A DNA stretch of 64,000 bases from CAIOYC01 sp965277345 (GTDB lineage Bacteria > Pseudomonadota > Alphaproteobacteria > Caulobacterales > Caulobacteraceae), in assembly GCA_965277345.1 (NCBI GenBank), contig CBDICI010000004.1, forward strand, positions 558,001 through 622,000, in the 5' to 3' direction. A program made the position numbers and the translations under genes. The notes under the pieces were generated by a model. That model worked only from the letters and a program-made list of their open reading frames with translations. It was not told the DNA's origin and made no database searches. How positions within the stretch are numbered: the stretch's first letter is position 1; the number at the start of each line of letters is the position of its first letter. This document shows positions 7,573-14,745 of this stretch, piece by piece.

Positions 7573-8460
7573 ATGGCTACCAATGCTCTGGCGGTAATCT
7601 CGCCGGACGGCGGGCTGTCCCGCTACCTGACTGAAATTCGCAAGTTTCCCATGCTGGCCAAGGACCAGGAGTTCATGCTGGCCAAGGCCTGGCGTGAGCA
7701 CGAGGATTCCGAGGCGGCGCACCAGTTGGTGACCTCGCACCTGCGTCTCGTGGCCAAGATCGCCATGGGCTATCGCGGCTATGGCCTGCCCATCGGCGAG
7801 GTGATCTCCGAAGGCAATGTGGGCCTGATGCAGGCGGTGAAGAAGTTCGAGCCCGACCGCGGCTTCCGCCTGGCCACCTACGCCATGTGGTGGATCAGGG
7901 CCTCGATCCAGGAATACATCCTGCGCTCATGGTCGCTGGTGAAGATGGGCACGACGGCGGCGCAGAAGAAGCTGTTCTTCAACCTGCGCAAGGCCAAGAG
8001 CCAGATCAGCGCCATCGAGGACGGCGACCTGCATCCCGATCAGGTGGCGACCATCGCCACCAAGCTCGGCGTCACCAACGACGACGTCATCTCCATGAAC
8101 CGCCGCCTGGCCGGGCCGGACAGCTCGCTCAACTCCCCGCTCCGCTCGGACAGCGAGAGCGAGTGGCAGGACTGGCTGAAGGACGACACCCAGGTCTCTC
8201 AGGAGACCCAGGTGGCGGACAGCGAGGAATATTCCCAGCGCATGGGCCTGCTCGGCGACGCCATGAAGGACCTCACCGACCGCGAACGGCACATCCTGAC
8301 CGAGCGCCGGCTGAAGGACGACCCGACCACGCTGGAAGACCTCGCCGGCCAGTACGGCGTCTCCCGCGAGCGGGTCCGCCAGATCGAGGTCCGCGCCTTC
8401 GAGAAGCTCCAGAAGGCGATGAAGACCGCCGCCATCGAAAAGCACTACGTCGAGGCGTAG
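7573..8460 (+). CDS. rpoH: RNA polymerase heat-shock sigma factor RpoH (sigma-32)
   Basis: A 295-residue group-3 sigma factor directing heat-shock transcription. Region 2 runs through GNVGLMQAVKKFEPDRGFRLATYA, the RpoH box QKKLFFNLR is at 131-139, and region 4 ends in the helix-turn-helix with GVSRERVRQIE. The RpoH box distinguishes it from RpoD. A ribosome site (AGGGGATAAAG) precedes the ATG at 7573. It is convergent with serA across a palindromic repeat. Confidence 0.97.
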   Translation: MATNALAVISPDGGLSRYLTEIRKFPMLAKDQEFMLAKAWREHEDSEAAHQLVTSHLRLVAKIAMGYRGYGLPIGEVISEGNVGLMQAVKKFEPDRGFRLATYAMWWIRASIQEYILRSWSLVKMGTTAAQKKLFFNLRKAKSQISAIEDGDLHPDQVATIATKLGVTNDDVISMNRRLAGPDSSLNSPLRSDSESEWQDWLKDDTQVSQETQVADSEEYSQRMGLLGDAMKDLTDRERHILTERRLKDDPTTLEDLAGQYGVSRERVRQIEVRAFEKLQKAMKTAAIEKHYVEA

Positions 8461-8477
8461 GGCTTCAGATTAGCGCC

Positions 8478-8620
8478 TGTCATCCCGGCCCCCGGGGTCG
8501 CGTTGCTGCCCGACACGCCCGAGGGCAGGCTACGCGAAGCGCAGAGCCGGGACCTCGATCCGGCGATAACTGGATATCGAGGTCCCCGGATCGATCCTGG
8601 CGGATCGTCCGGGATGACAG
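8478..8620. repeat. Palindromic intergenic repeat, GTCATCCCGG family (copy 1)
   Basis: Outer arms GTCATCCCGG and CCGGGATGACAG bracket about 120 bases with inner arms such as GAGCCGGGACCTCGAT and ATCGAGGTCCC. The same arms occur at 21936, 26665 and 45512. It fills the gap between the rpoH and serA stop codons and could fold into a long stem that ends transcription from both sides. Confidence 0.8.
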
Positions 8621-10195
8621 TCAGAACGCCAGCGCCCTTGCTTCTTTCACGTGCGGCAGGGCGGTGATGGCGCGCATGGTGTCGTCCTTGGGCATCTGAT
8701 CCACGCCGACCAGGGCGATGGCGTCGCCGCCGGAGGCGGTGCGGCCGAGGTTGAAGGTGGCGATGTTGATCCCTGCATCGCCCAGCAGCCCGCCCAGCGC
8801 GCCGATGAAGCCCGGTTTGTCCAGATTGTTGATATAGAGCATGGCGGGGGCCAGCGGCGCATCCAGCTCCATGCCCTTCATCTCCACGATGCGCGGCTGG
8901 CCGGCGATCACCGTGCCGGCGAAGGCGCGCGCGCCCTCCGGCGTGGTCACAGTGATGCGCATCAGGCTGTCATAGACCGGCGACACCTCCTGCTTGCTCT
9001 CGGTCACCGTGATGCCCCGCGCCTTGGCGACAGAGGGGGCGGAGACCATGTTGATCTCGGCCAGGGCGGGGCGGAGCACCCCGGCCAGGGCGGCGGAGGT
9101 CAGCGGCGCCACATTCAGCTTGGCCACCTCGCCCACGAAGGCCACGTCGATGCCGGTGAGGCCGCTGTCCACCATCTGTCCCGCAAAGGCGCCGAGCTTT
9201 TCCGCCAGCGCGACGAACGGTTTCAACTTCGGCGCCTCCTCCGCCGAGACCGAGGGCGAGTTCAGGGCGTTGGTCACCGCGCCGGTAAGCAACAGGTCCG
9301 AAATCTGCTCCGCCACCTGCAGGGCCACATTCTCCTGCGCTTCTTCGGTGGAGGCGCCGAGGTGGGGGGTGGCGATGAAGTTCGGCGCGCCGAACAGCAC
9401 GTTCTCCCTGGCCGGTTCGGTGGTGAACACGTCGAAGCCCGCGCCGCCGATGTGGCCGCTCTCCAGCCCCGCGCGCAGCGCCGCCTCGTCCACCAGCCCG
9501 CCCCGGGCGCAATTGACGATCAGGACGCCGGGCTTGGCCCTGGCCAGCGCGTCGGCGGAGAGGACGCCCCGGGTCTTGTCCGTGAGCGGCGTATGCAGGC
9601 TGATGAGGTCGGCGCGGGCGAGGAGTTCGTCCAGCTCCACCTTCTCCACACCGATCTCCACCGCGCGTTCCGGAGTCAGGAAGGGGTCGTAGCCGATCAC
9701 CTTCATGCGCAGGCCGTTGGCGCGGTCGGCGACGATGGAGCCGATATTGCCGCAGCCGATGACGCCCAGCGTCTTGGCGTAGAGCTCCACCCCCATGAAC
9801 CGGTTCTTCTCCCACTTGCCGGCCTGGGTGGAGGCGTCGGCGGCGGGGAGTTGGCGGGCCAGGGCGAACATCATCGCCACCGCGTGCTCGGCGGTGGTGA
9901 TGGAGTTGCCGAAGGGGGTGTTCATCACGACGATGCCCTTGGCCGTGGCGGCGGGGATGTCGATATTGTCCACCCCGATCCCGGCGCGGCCGATCACCTT
10001 CAGGCGGGTGGCGGCGGCGATCACGTCGGCGGTCGCCTTGGTGGCGGAGCGCACGGCCAGGCCATCATACTGGCCGATGATCTTGAGCAGTTCGTCCTTG
10101 CCGAGGCCGGTCCTGGTGTCGGCCTCCACCCCCCGATCCTGGAAAATCTTGAGCGCGGCGGGAGAAAGCTCGTCGGCGATGAGAACGCGGGGCAT
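8621..10195 (-). CDS. serA: D-3-phosphoglycerate dehydrogenase
   Basis: A 524-residue long-form SerA that oxidises 3-phosphoglycerate to 3-phosphohydroxypyruvate, the entry step of serine synthesis. The NAD-binding motif GCGNIG is at 147-152, followed by the conserved RGGLVDE and the catalytic-His segment TPHLGAS. An intervening ASB domain and a C-terminal ACT domain (about 450-524, NLDKPGFIGALGGLLGDAGI) allow feedback sensing of serine. It lies downstream of serC on the same strand and probably forms an operon with it, separated by a palindromic repeat. Confidence 0.96.
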   Translation of the reverse strand: MPRVLIADELSPAALKIFQDRGVEADTRTGLGKDELLKIIGQYDGLAVRSATKATADVIAAATRLKVIGRAGIGVDNIDIPAATAKGIVVMNTPFGNSITTAEHAVAMMFALARQLPAADASTQAGKWEKNRFMGVELYAKTLGVIGCGNIGSIVADRANGLRMKVIGYDPFLTPERAVEIGVEKVELDELLARADLISLHTPLTDKTRGVLSADALARAKPGVLIVNCARGGLVDEAALRAGLESGHIGGAGFDVFTTEPARENVLFGAPNFIATPHLGASTEEAQENVALQVAEQISDLLLTGAVTNALNSPSVSAEEAPKLKPFVALAEKLGAFAGQMVDSGLTGIDVAFVGEVAKLNVAPLTSAALAGVLRPALAEINMVSAPSVAKARGITVTESKQEVSPVYDSLMRITVTTPEGARAFAGTVIAGQPRIVEMKGMELDAPLAPAMLYINNLDKPGFIGALGGLLGDAGINIATFNLGRTASGGDAIALVGVDQMPKDDTMRAITALPHVKEARALAF

Positions 10196-10228
10196 GTTTG
10201 GATATCCTTGAATAAGGTTGGCGCGGTG

Positions 10229-10335
10229 GCCCCCTCACCCTGCCCTCTCCCCGAGGGGAGAGGGTTCAGCGCTCAACCCCTCTCCCGCCTGCGGGAGAGG
10301 GAGGGGCCCATGCGCAGCATGGGAGGGTGAGGGCG
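10229..10335. repeat. Palindromic repeat, CCCTCACCCTGCC family, between serC and serA
   Basis: Starts CCCCCTCACCCTGCCCTCTC and ends GGGAGGGTGAGGGCG, with internal hairpins CTCTCCCCGAGGGGAGAG and CCCTCTCCCGC/GCGGGAGAGGG. A related unit occurs at 62157-62300. The serC stop follows immediately on the right. It may modulate serC-serA read-through. Confidence 0.75.
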
Positions 10336-10336
10336 A

Positions 10337-11536
10337 CTAAAGCGAAGCGCGGGCGGTGACGAAGGCCCAATCGAGCCAGGGGGTGAGGGCTTCGACGTCG
10401 GCGGTGTCCACCGTCGAGCCGCACCAGATTCTGAGCCCCGGCGGCGCGTCGCGATAGCCGCCGATGTCGAGGGCGACGCCCTCCTTTTCCAGCAGGGACG
10501 CCAATTGCTTGGCGAAGGCGGCCTGGTCGTCGGCGGAGCGGGCGGTCACAAGGGGGTCCACCACGTTCAGGCAGACCGAGGTGTTGGAGCGGATCGCTTT
10601 GTCCACCGCCAGGAAGTCCACCCACGGCGTCCTGGCCACCCACTCCGCGACCACCGCCAGGTTGGCGTCGGCACGGCGTTGCATTTCGTGGAGTCCCCCG
10701 GCCTCGGCCGCCCACTTCAACGCGTCGATGGCGTCCTCCACGCACAGCATGGAGGGGGTGTTGATGGTGGCGCCCTCGAAAATCTCGGCGTTCAGCTTGC
10801 CGGATTTGGTCATGCGGAACAGCTTGGGCAGCGGCCAGGGCGGGGTGTAACCCTCCAACCGATCCACCGCCCGGGGGCCGAGGATCAGGACGCCGTGCGC
10901 CGCCTCGCCGCCCAGCGCCTTCTGCCAGGAGAAGGTGGTCACATCGAGCTTCGACCAGTCCAACGCCTGGGCGAAGCAGGCCGAGGTGGCGTCGCAGATC
11001 GTTATGCCGGTGCGATCGGCGGCGATGAAGTCGGCGTTCGGAACGCGCACGCCAGAGGTAGTGCCGTTCCAGGTGAACACCAGATCAGCGTCGCCGCGGA
11101 CCTTCCCCAAGTCAGGCAACTGGCCATAGGGCGCATCCAGCACCTCGCAATCCGCCAGCTTGAGCTGTTTCACCGCATCGGTAGCCCAGTCCTTGCCGAA
11201 GCTCTCGAAGGCCAGGATCTGCACGGGCTGGGCGCCCAGCATCGACCACATGGCCATCTCCACCGCGCCGGTGTCGGAGCCGGGGACGATGCCGATCAGG
11301 TGGGTGTCCGGAACCTCCAACACCGCGCGCATCCGGGCGATGCAATCCTGCAACCGGGTCTTGCCGGGCTTCGAGCGGTGCGAGCGACCGAGGACGGCGC
11401 GGGCGAGAGCCTGGGGGGTCCAGCCCGGCCGTTTGGCGCAGGGGCCGGAAGAGAACTCGGCGCGCGCCGGGCGCATCGCGGGCTTGGTCGCCGCCGTGAG
11501 GGCGCTCGCCCCACCTTGGGTGAGGGTCGTCTGCAT
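10337..11536 (-). CDS. serC: Phosphoserine aminotransferase
   Basis: A PLP-dependent aminotransferase of 399 residues making phosphoserine from 3-phosphohydroxypyruvate. It has the alphaproteobacterial-type SerC start region (RPARAEFSSGPCAKRPGW) and the PLP-lysine segment VTTFSWQKALGGEAAHG. The frame is open further upstream to 11812, but MQTTLTQGG at 11536 has a good ribosome site (GGGAG, seven bases away) and gives a normal length, so I placed the start there. It precedes serA. The upstream leader can fold around the ribosome site (see 11542-11620). Confidence 0.93.
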   Translation of the reverse strand: MQTTLTQGGASALTAATKPAMRPARAEFSSGPCAKRPGWTPQALARAVLGRSHRSKPGKTRLQDCIARMRAVLEVPDTHLIGIVPGSDTGAVEMAMWSMLGAQPVQILAFESFGKDWATDAVKQLKLADCEVLDAPYGQLPDLGKVRGDADLVFTWNGTTSGVRVPNADFIAADRTGITICDATSACFAQALDWSKLDVTTFSWQKALGGEAAHGVLILGPRAVDRLEGYTPPWPLPKLFRMTKSGKLNAEIFEGATINTPSMLCVEDAIDALKWAAEAGGLHEMQRRADANLAVVAEWVARTPWVDFLAVDKAIRSNTSVCLNVVDPLVTARSADDQAAFAKQLASLLEKEGVALDIGGYRDAPPGLRIWCGSTVDTADVEALTPWLDWAFVTARASL

Positions 11537-11541
11537 GTTGT

Positions 11542-11620
11542 CTCCCATCCTTGCAGATGGACTGCGCCCCGTTGGGAGGGCGTGGCCCGTACGCAGCAGA
11601 GCCGCTTTTGTGCTGCGCTG
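11542..11620 (-). promoter_or_regulatory. Possible structured serC leader RNA
   Basis: On the minus strand the 80 bases before serC contain a perfect CGCAGCA/TGCTGCG hairpin and a CTCCCA segment (complement of 11573-11578). CTCCCA can pair with the ribosome site TGGGAG (complement of 11542-11547). A competing hairpin CCATC-TGCAA-GATGG also overlaps the site. A serC RNA motif upstream of serC genes has been described in alphaproteobacteria; I cannot confirm that this is a member. Confidence 0.35.
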
Positions 11621-11798
11621 CAACTCACAAAATCCAGAAGGTCGAGGCGCCACGGGACGGGATGAATGGCGGATGAAGCGAGTCTGGACTATCTGTATGA
11701 AAAGATTTGGCCTTTCCGACGCTCGATTTTCCCAGATGGCGCGTTTGATCCCTGACCCATGGGCGAACGCCCTTGGTTTGAAACCAGGAGAACCCAAA

Positions 11799-12116
11799 AT
11801 GAAGACCCTCATCCTCGCCGCCGTGCTTGCCGCCGGTCTGGCCGCCGCCGCTGCGCCGGCCTTGGCTCAACCCGTGAACCAGCGCGAGTCTAACCAGCAA
11901 CAGCGCATCAATCAGGGCGTCCGCTCCGGCCAACTCACCGCCGGTGAAGCCGCGCGCGACGAACGCCATCTCGGCAGCATCGAGGGCCAGGCCGCCCGCG
12001 AGCGCGCCCGCAACGGCGGCTACCTGACCCGCGGCCAGCACGCACGCCTGGAGCACCGGCTGAACCACGACAGCCGCCGCATCTATCGCACCAAGCACAA
12101 CGCCCGCGCTTATTGA
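11799..12116 (+). CDS. Small exported charged protein, unknown function
   Basis: A 105-residue protein starting MKTLILAAVLAAGLAAAAAP, with a signal peptide cleaved after ALA. The mature part is rich in Arg, Gln and His and contains INQGVRSGQLTAGEAAR, similar to a short periplasmic repeat (GVRSGQLTxxEA) found in many proteobacterial stress-type proteins. The ribosome site AGGAG is eight bases before the ATG at 11799. It is divergent from serC. Function unknown. Confidence 0.75.
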   Translation: MKTLILAAVLAAGLAAAAAPALAQPVNQRESNQQQRINQGVRSGQLTAGEAARDERHLGSIEGQAARERARNGGYLTRGQHARLEHRLNHDSRRIYRTKHNARAY

Positions 12117-12189
12117 GCCCGCGCGAGCCCGGCGAGCCGAGCCTCCGGGTGCGGCGGCTTGACGCAGCCGCCTGAAGGGGTCGTCATGG

Positions 12190-12213
12190 TCGGGCGGGGA
12201 TTTTCTCGCCCGA
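12190..12213 (+). terminator. Hairpin terminator candidate
   Basis: Arms TCGGGCG and CGCCCGA with a ten-base loop, followed by TCGTTT. It lies after the exported-protein gene ending at 12116 and before the next small gene. Confidence 0.4.
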
Positions 12214-12258
12214 TCGTTTCGACCCATCCAGCAAGCATCGCCTTTGAAAGGGTGTTTC

Positions 12259-12417
12259 ATGAAGACCCTAATCGCCGCCCTCGCCACCGTTGCCCTGGTG
12301 ACAGTGGCGGCCGCGCCCGCCTCGGCCCAGCCGTATCGCCACCACTGGCGTCACTGGCACGGCTATCACCGGGTTTGCACCTGGCGTCACCACCACCGGG
12401 TTTGTTACCGGCGCTGA
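12259..12417 (+). CDS. Very short exported His-rich peptide
   Basis: A 52-residue open frame, MKTLIAALATVALVTVAAAP, with a signal peptide ending ASA. The mature peptide of about 29 residues is built of His, Arg and Trp (YRHHWRHWHGYHRV) with two cysteines. Its start MKTLI and signal sequence resemble those of the gene at 11799, which suggests a shared origin for the leader. Such HHxH peptides occur in many alphaproteobacteria; metal binding is a guess. A strong hairpin terminator follows. Confidence 0.6.
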   Translation: MKTLIAALATVALVTVAAAPASAQPYRHHWRHWHGYHRVCTWRHHHRVCYRR

Positions 12418-12441
12418 TTCCGAAGGGATCAGCGTGGATCG

Positions 12442-12472
12442 GGGGCCGAGCGGCGACGCTCCGGCCCTTTTC
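12442..12472 (+). terminator. Rho-independent terminator
   Basis: GGGGCCGAGCG and CGCTCCGGCCC arms closed by a short loop, followed by TTTTCC. It ends the short peptide gene at 12417 and insulates the ArsR promoter. Confidence 0.7.
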
Positions 12473-12494
12473 CTTACGCGTCCATCCACAGGCA

Positions 12495-12523
12495 TTGACT
12501 CATCCATAACCCAGTGGCTATGA
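12495..12523 (+). promoter_or_regulatory. Promoter of the arsR-like/SRPBCC operon
   Basis: A good -35 (TTGACT, 12495-12500) and -10 (CTATGA, 12518-12523) with 17-base spacing predict a transcription start near 12530. This rules out the upstream start codons at 12514 and 12520 for the regulator. Confidence 0.6.
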
Positions 12524-12549
12524 GTTTACCCATAACCATGGCGTTATGG
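12504..12549 (+). promoter_or_regulatory. Two dyad operators for the ArsR-like regulator
   Basis: A perfect dyad CCATAAC-N6-GTTATGG at 12530-12549 lies at the predicted transcription start. An imperfect copy (CCATAAC-N6-GCTATG) at 12504-12522 covers the space between -35 and -10. The two begin 26 bases apart. This placement fits autorepression by the dimeric helix-turn-helix protein encoded just downstream. Confidence 0.6.
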
Positions 12550-12555
12550 ATTTCG

Positions 12556-12879
12556 ATGCGGACCACGCAGGACCAACTGTTCAAGACGCTCGCGGACCCC
12601 ACGCGGCGCGCCCTCTTTGAGCGGCTTTGCCGGCAAGGCGAACTTAGCGTGGGCGTGCTGACAGCCGGGGCCGGGGTGTCGCAGCCCGCCGTCTCCAAAC
12701 ATCTGAGCGCGCTCAAGCGGGCCGGTCTGGTACGCGACCGCCACGCTGGGCGCCAGACCCATTATCGCGCCGAGATCGGGGCGCTGGCGCCCTTGCTCGA
12801 CTGGACAAGCCAGATGGCGGGCTTCTGGGAACGCCGGTTCGACGATCTGGAAGATCTTCTCAAGCGGATGGACCAATGA
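12556..12879 (+). CDS. ArsR/SmtB-type helix-turn-helix transcriptional regulator
   Basis: A winged helix protein of 107 residues from the ATG at 12556 (MRTTQDQLFKTLADPTRRAL). LADPTRRALFERL is the classical start of this family, and GVSQPAVSKHLSALKRAGLV is the recognition helix-turn-helix. No cysteine metal site is evident, so it is probably of the non-metal type usually paired with SRPBCC genes. Longer frames from 12514 or 12538 overlap the promoter and operator and are less likely. It is ATGA-coupled to the next gene. Confidence 0.85.
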   Translation: MRTTQDQLFKTLADPTRRALFERLCRQGELSVGVLTAGAGVSQPAVSKHLSALKRAGLVRDRHAGRQTHYRAEIGALAPLLDWTSQMAGFWERRFDDLEDLLKRMDQ

Positions 12880-13310
12880 GCGAGACAACGAGCGAAACCC
12901 GGACTGTCGTGGTCGAACGGGACATCCCCTTTCCGGTGGAAAGGATCTGGCGCGCGCTCACCCAGCCGCACCTGATTGAGGCCTGGTTGATGAAGAACGA
13001 CTTCGCGCCGGTGGTCGGCCACCATTTCAGTCTGCGCGGGGAGTGGGGCGGCGTCCTGGATTGCAAGGTGTTGGCGGTCGCGCCCATGCAGACCCTGTCC
13101 TATACTTGGGACTACGCCAGTCCCGAGCCTGCGCTGGACGCGAGGACCGTGGTGACCTTCACCCTCACCCCGACCGGTTCCGGCACCCAACTCCGCGTCG
13201 AGCAGGCAGGCTTCCGGCCCGATCAGAAGCAGGCGCTCGGCGGGGCCAAGGCGGGCTGGGCGCAGTTCCTGGGCAAGCTGGAGCAGGTGTTGTTGGATCG
13301 GGCGGACTGA
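12876..13310 (+). CDS. SRPBCC (Aha1/START-like) domain protein
   Basis: A 144-residue protein of the activator-of-Hsp90-like SRPBCC fold: VERDIPFPVERIWRALTQP at the N-terminus, a central beta sheet with TLSYTWDY, and a terminal helix GWAQFLGKLEQVL. These bind hydrophobic ligands in a deep cavity; the ligand is unknown. Coupling to an ArsR-type repressor by a 4-base overlap is a recurrent arrangement in which the regulator and the SRPBCC protein are co-expressed. Confidence 0.85.
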   Translation: MSETTSETRTVVVERDIPFPVERIWRALTQPHLIEAWLMKNDFAPVVGHHFSLRGEWGGVLDCKVLAVAPMQTLSYTWDYASPEPALDARTVVTFTLTPTGSGTQLRVEQAGFRPDQKQALGGAKAGWAQFLGKLEQVLLDRAD

Positions 13311-13345
13311 CATCTGCTCATGTCATTAAAATGGGGGAGATGGAG

Positions 13346-13555
13346 ATGGGCTTCAACGGCTGGATACGGCAGCTTCATCGCTGGCTGTCGATTGGCTTCA
13401 CGCTGGCGGTCATCGCCAACGTGATCGCCCTGGCGGTGAAGCAGCAGGCGGTGTGGATCGGGCTTTCGGCCCTGCTTCCACTCCTCCTGCTGATGCTGAC
13501 CGGCCTCTATATGTTCGGGCTGCCCTATATCGTGAAACGACGCGCCCACGGTTGA
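13346..13555 (+). CDS. Small two-helix membrane protein
   Basis: A 69-residue protein with two membrane segments (SIGFTLAVIANVIALAV and IGLSALLPLLLLMLTGLYMF) and a basic C-terminus. The GGGGGAG sequence at 13333-13339 best fits the ATG at 13346, although in-frame ATGs at 13331 and 13340 exist. It follows the SRPBCC gene by 35 bases and probably belongs to the same transcript. Similar small proteins often accompany these SRPBCC operons; function unknown. Confidence 0.65.
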   Translation: MGFNGWIRQLHRWLSIGFTLAVIANVIALAVKQQAVWIGLSALLPLLLLMLTGLYMFGLPYIVKRRAHG

Positions 13556-13561
13556 AGGTCG

Positions 13562-14374
13562 CTACACCCTTAGCCGGCTTTCGGTCACCGTCACGGCCCG
13601 CCCTTTCAGGATCACCCGCGCGCCGCGCAGTTCGGTCGTGATGTCGCCGCCGCGGCCGGGAAAGGCCTGGTGGAAGCGCAACTCGGCCCGGCCGAGCTTG
13701 TCGGCATAGAGCGGGGCCAGGATGCAATGGGCCGAGCCCGTGGCCGGGTCTTCCGGAATACCCGAGCCCGGGGCGAAGAAGCGGTCGATCACGTCGTAGG
13801 GCTCGCTAGGGTCGGCCGTCGCGCAGACGATCAGGTTGCCGCGCCCGCCGGTGGCCTCGCCGGCAATGCGGTGGATGGCGGCGATATCCGGTGTCAGCGC
13901 CCGCACGGCCTTAGCGTCGCCGAGCACCGCCACCAGATACGCCCCGGCCCACACCTCGTCCGGTTCCACGCCCAGCGCCTCGGCCAACCCCTCGGGCGGC
14001 GCGGTTCGCCGGGGCGGATCGGCGGGAAAGTCCATGGCGTATCCGCCTGCATCGCGGGACACGACCAGCGGCCCTGACCGGGTGTCGAAGGTGATCGCCG
14101 CCGACGTCACGTCGAGTTCGGTAAACAGCACGTGGGCCGAGCCGAGCGTGGCGTGCCCACACAGGGGCACTTCGAGCAAGGGCGTGCACCAGCGCAGGCC
14201 GAAGCGGGCAGGATCGGCGGTCTTCAGCAGGAAGGCGGTCTCGGCCTGGTTGTTCTCCTGCGCCAGGGCCTGCATCCAGCCGTCCGCCGGCCACGCCTCG
14301 ATGGGCTCGACCACGCAGGCGGGATTGCCGCGAAAGGGTGCGGCGGCGAAGGCGTCCACGGTCCACTGGCGCAT
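13562..14374 (-). CDS. PhzF-family isomerase/epimerase-like protein
   Basis: A 270-residue protein of the PhzF fold (two diaminopimelate-epimerase-like halves). The start MRQWTVDAFAAAPFRGNPA at 14374 is the family N-terminus and has GGAG nine bases upstream; the open frame reaching 14479 adds atypical residues. Conserved QAETAFL carries the catalytic Glu, and EDPATGSAHC the second-half signature. PhzF itself acts in phenazine synthesis, but most relatives have unknown substrates, and no phenazine genes are present here. Confidence 0.88.
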   Translation of the reverse strand: MRQWTVDAFAAAPFRGNPACVVEPIEAWPADGWMQALAQENNQAETAFLLKTADPARFGLRWCTPLLEVPLCGHATLGSAHVLFTELDVTSAAITFDTRSGPLVVSRDAGGYAMDFPADPPRRTAPPEGLAEALGVEPDEVWAGAYLVAVLGDAKAVRALTPDIAAIHRIAGEATGGRGNLIVCATADPSEPYDVIDRFFAPGSGIPEDPATGSAHCILAPLYADKLGRAELRFHQAFPGRGGDITTELRGARVILKGRAVTVTESRLRV

Positions 14375-14745
14375 GATCTGGGCTCCGAACAGGGCTGAGC
14401 CTAGCCAATCCGGCCGCCCCGGCAACCGCGAACGGAGCAAATCCTTTTGCCGCTTGACTTTTGCACCGCAGCAATCCATCTAGGCGGCAACTCTGCGTCC
14501 GGCCTCCGGGCGTGTGGGGTCGATTGCGTGAGGGAGCAGCTCCCGGACTATCCGGACTGTTCTGCCAATCCCCCGCCCTGAGCCTCACCCGACGCCGGGC
14601 CCACGCAGGCGTTTCCAGACATACCCGCCCGACCGGCGCCCGGCTCACCCCTTGCTTGTCCTGGGGCCGCGCGTCCCCTGTCGTGCATCATGACGGCCTC
14701 CGCAAAGGGACACCCCGCAAATAGCGGGCCGTCGAAGGATCAGAC
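14375..14745 (+). other. Divergent region and long leader of the DEAD-box helicase gene
   Basis: 371 bases without a gene. A candidate promoter TTGACT-N17-CATCTA lies at 14454-14482, which would give the helicase mRNA a leader of roughly 255 bases. Long structured leaders are typical of cold-induced DEAD-box helicase genes. No protein frame is convincing here. Confidence 0.35.

Noticed and set aside
8651..10330. 559-codon frame opposite serA
   Set aside because: Mirror frame of the SerA gene; the translation is His/Gly/Val low complexity, and SerA itself is unambiguous.
13562..14374. Phenazine biosynthesis locus suggested by the PhzF-like gene
   Set aside because: No other phz gene is present; most PhzF-like proteins are stand-alone isomerases of unknown role.
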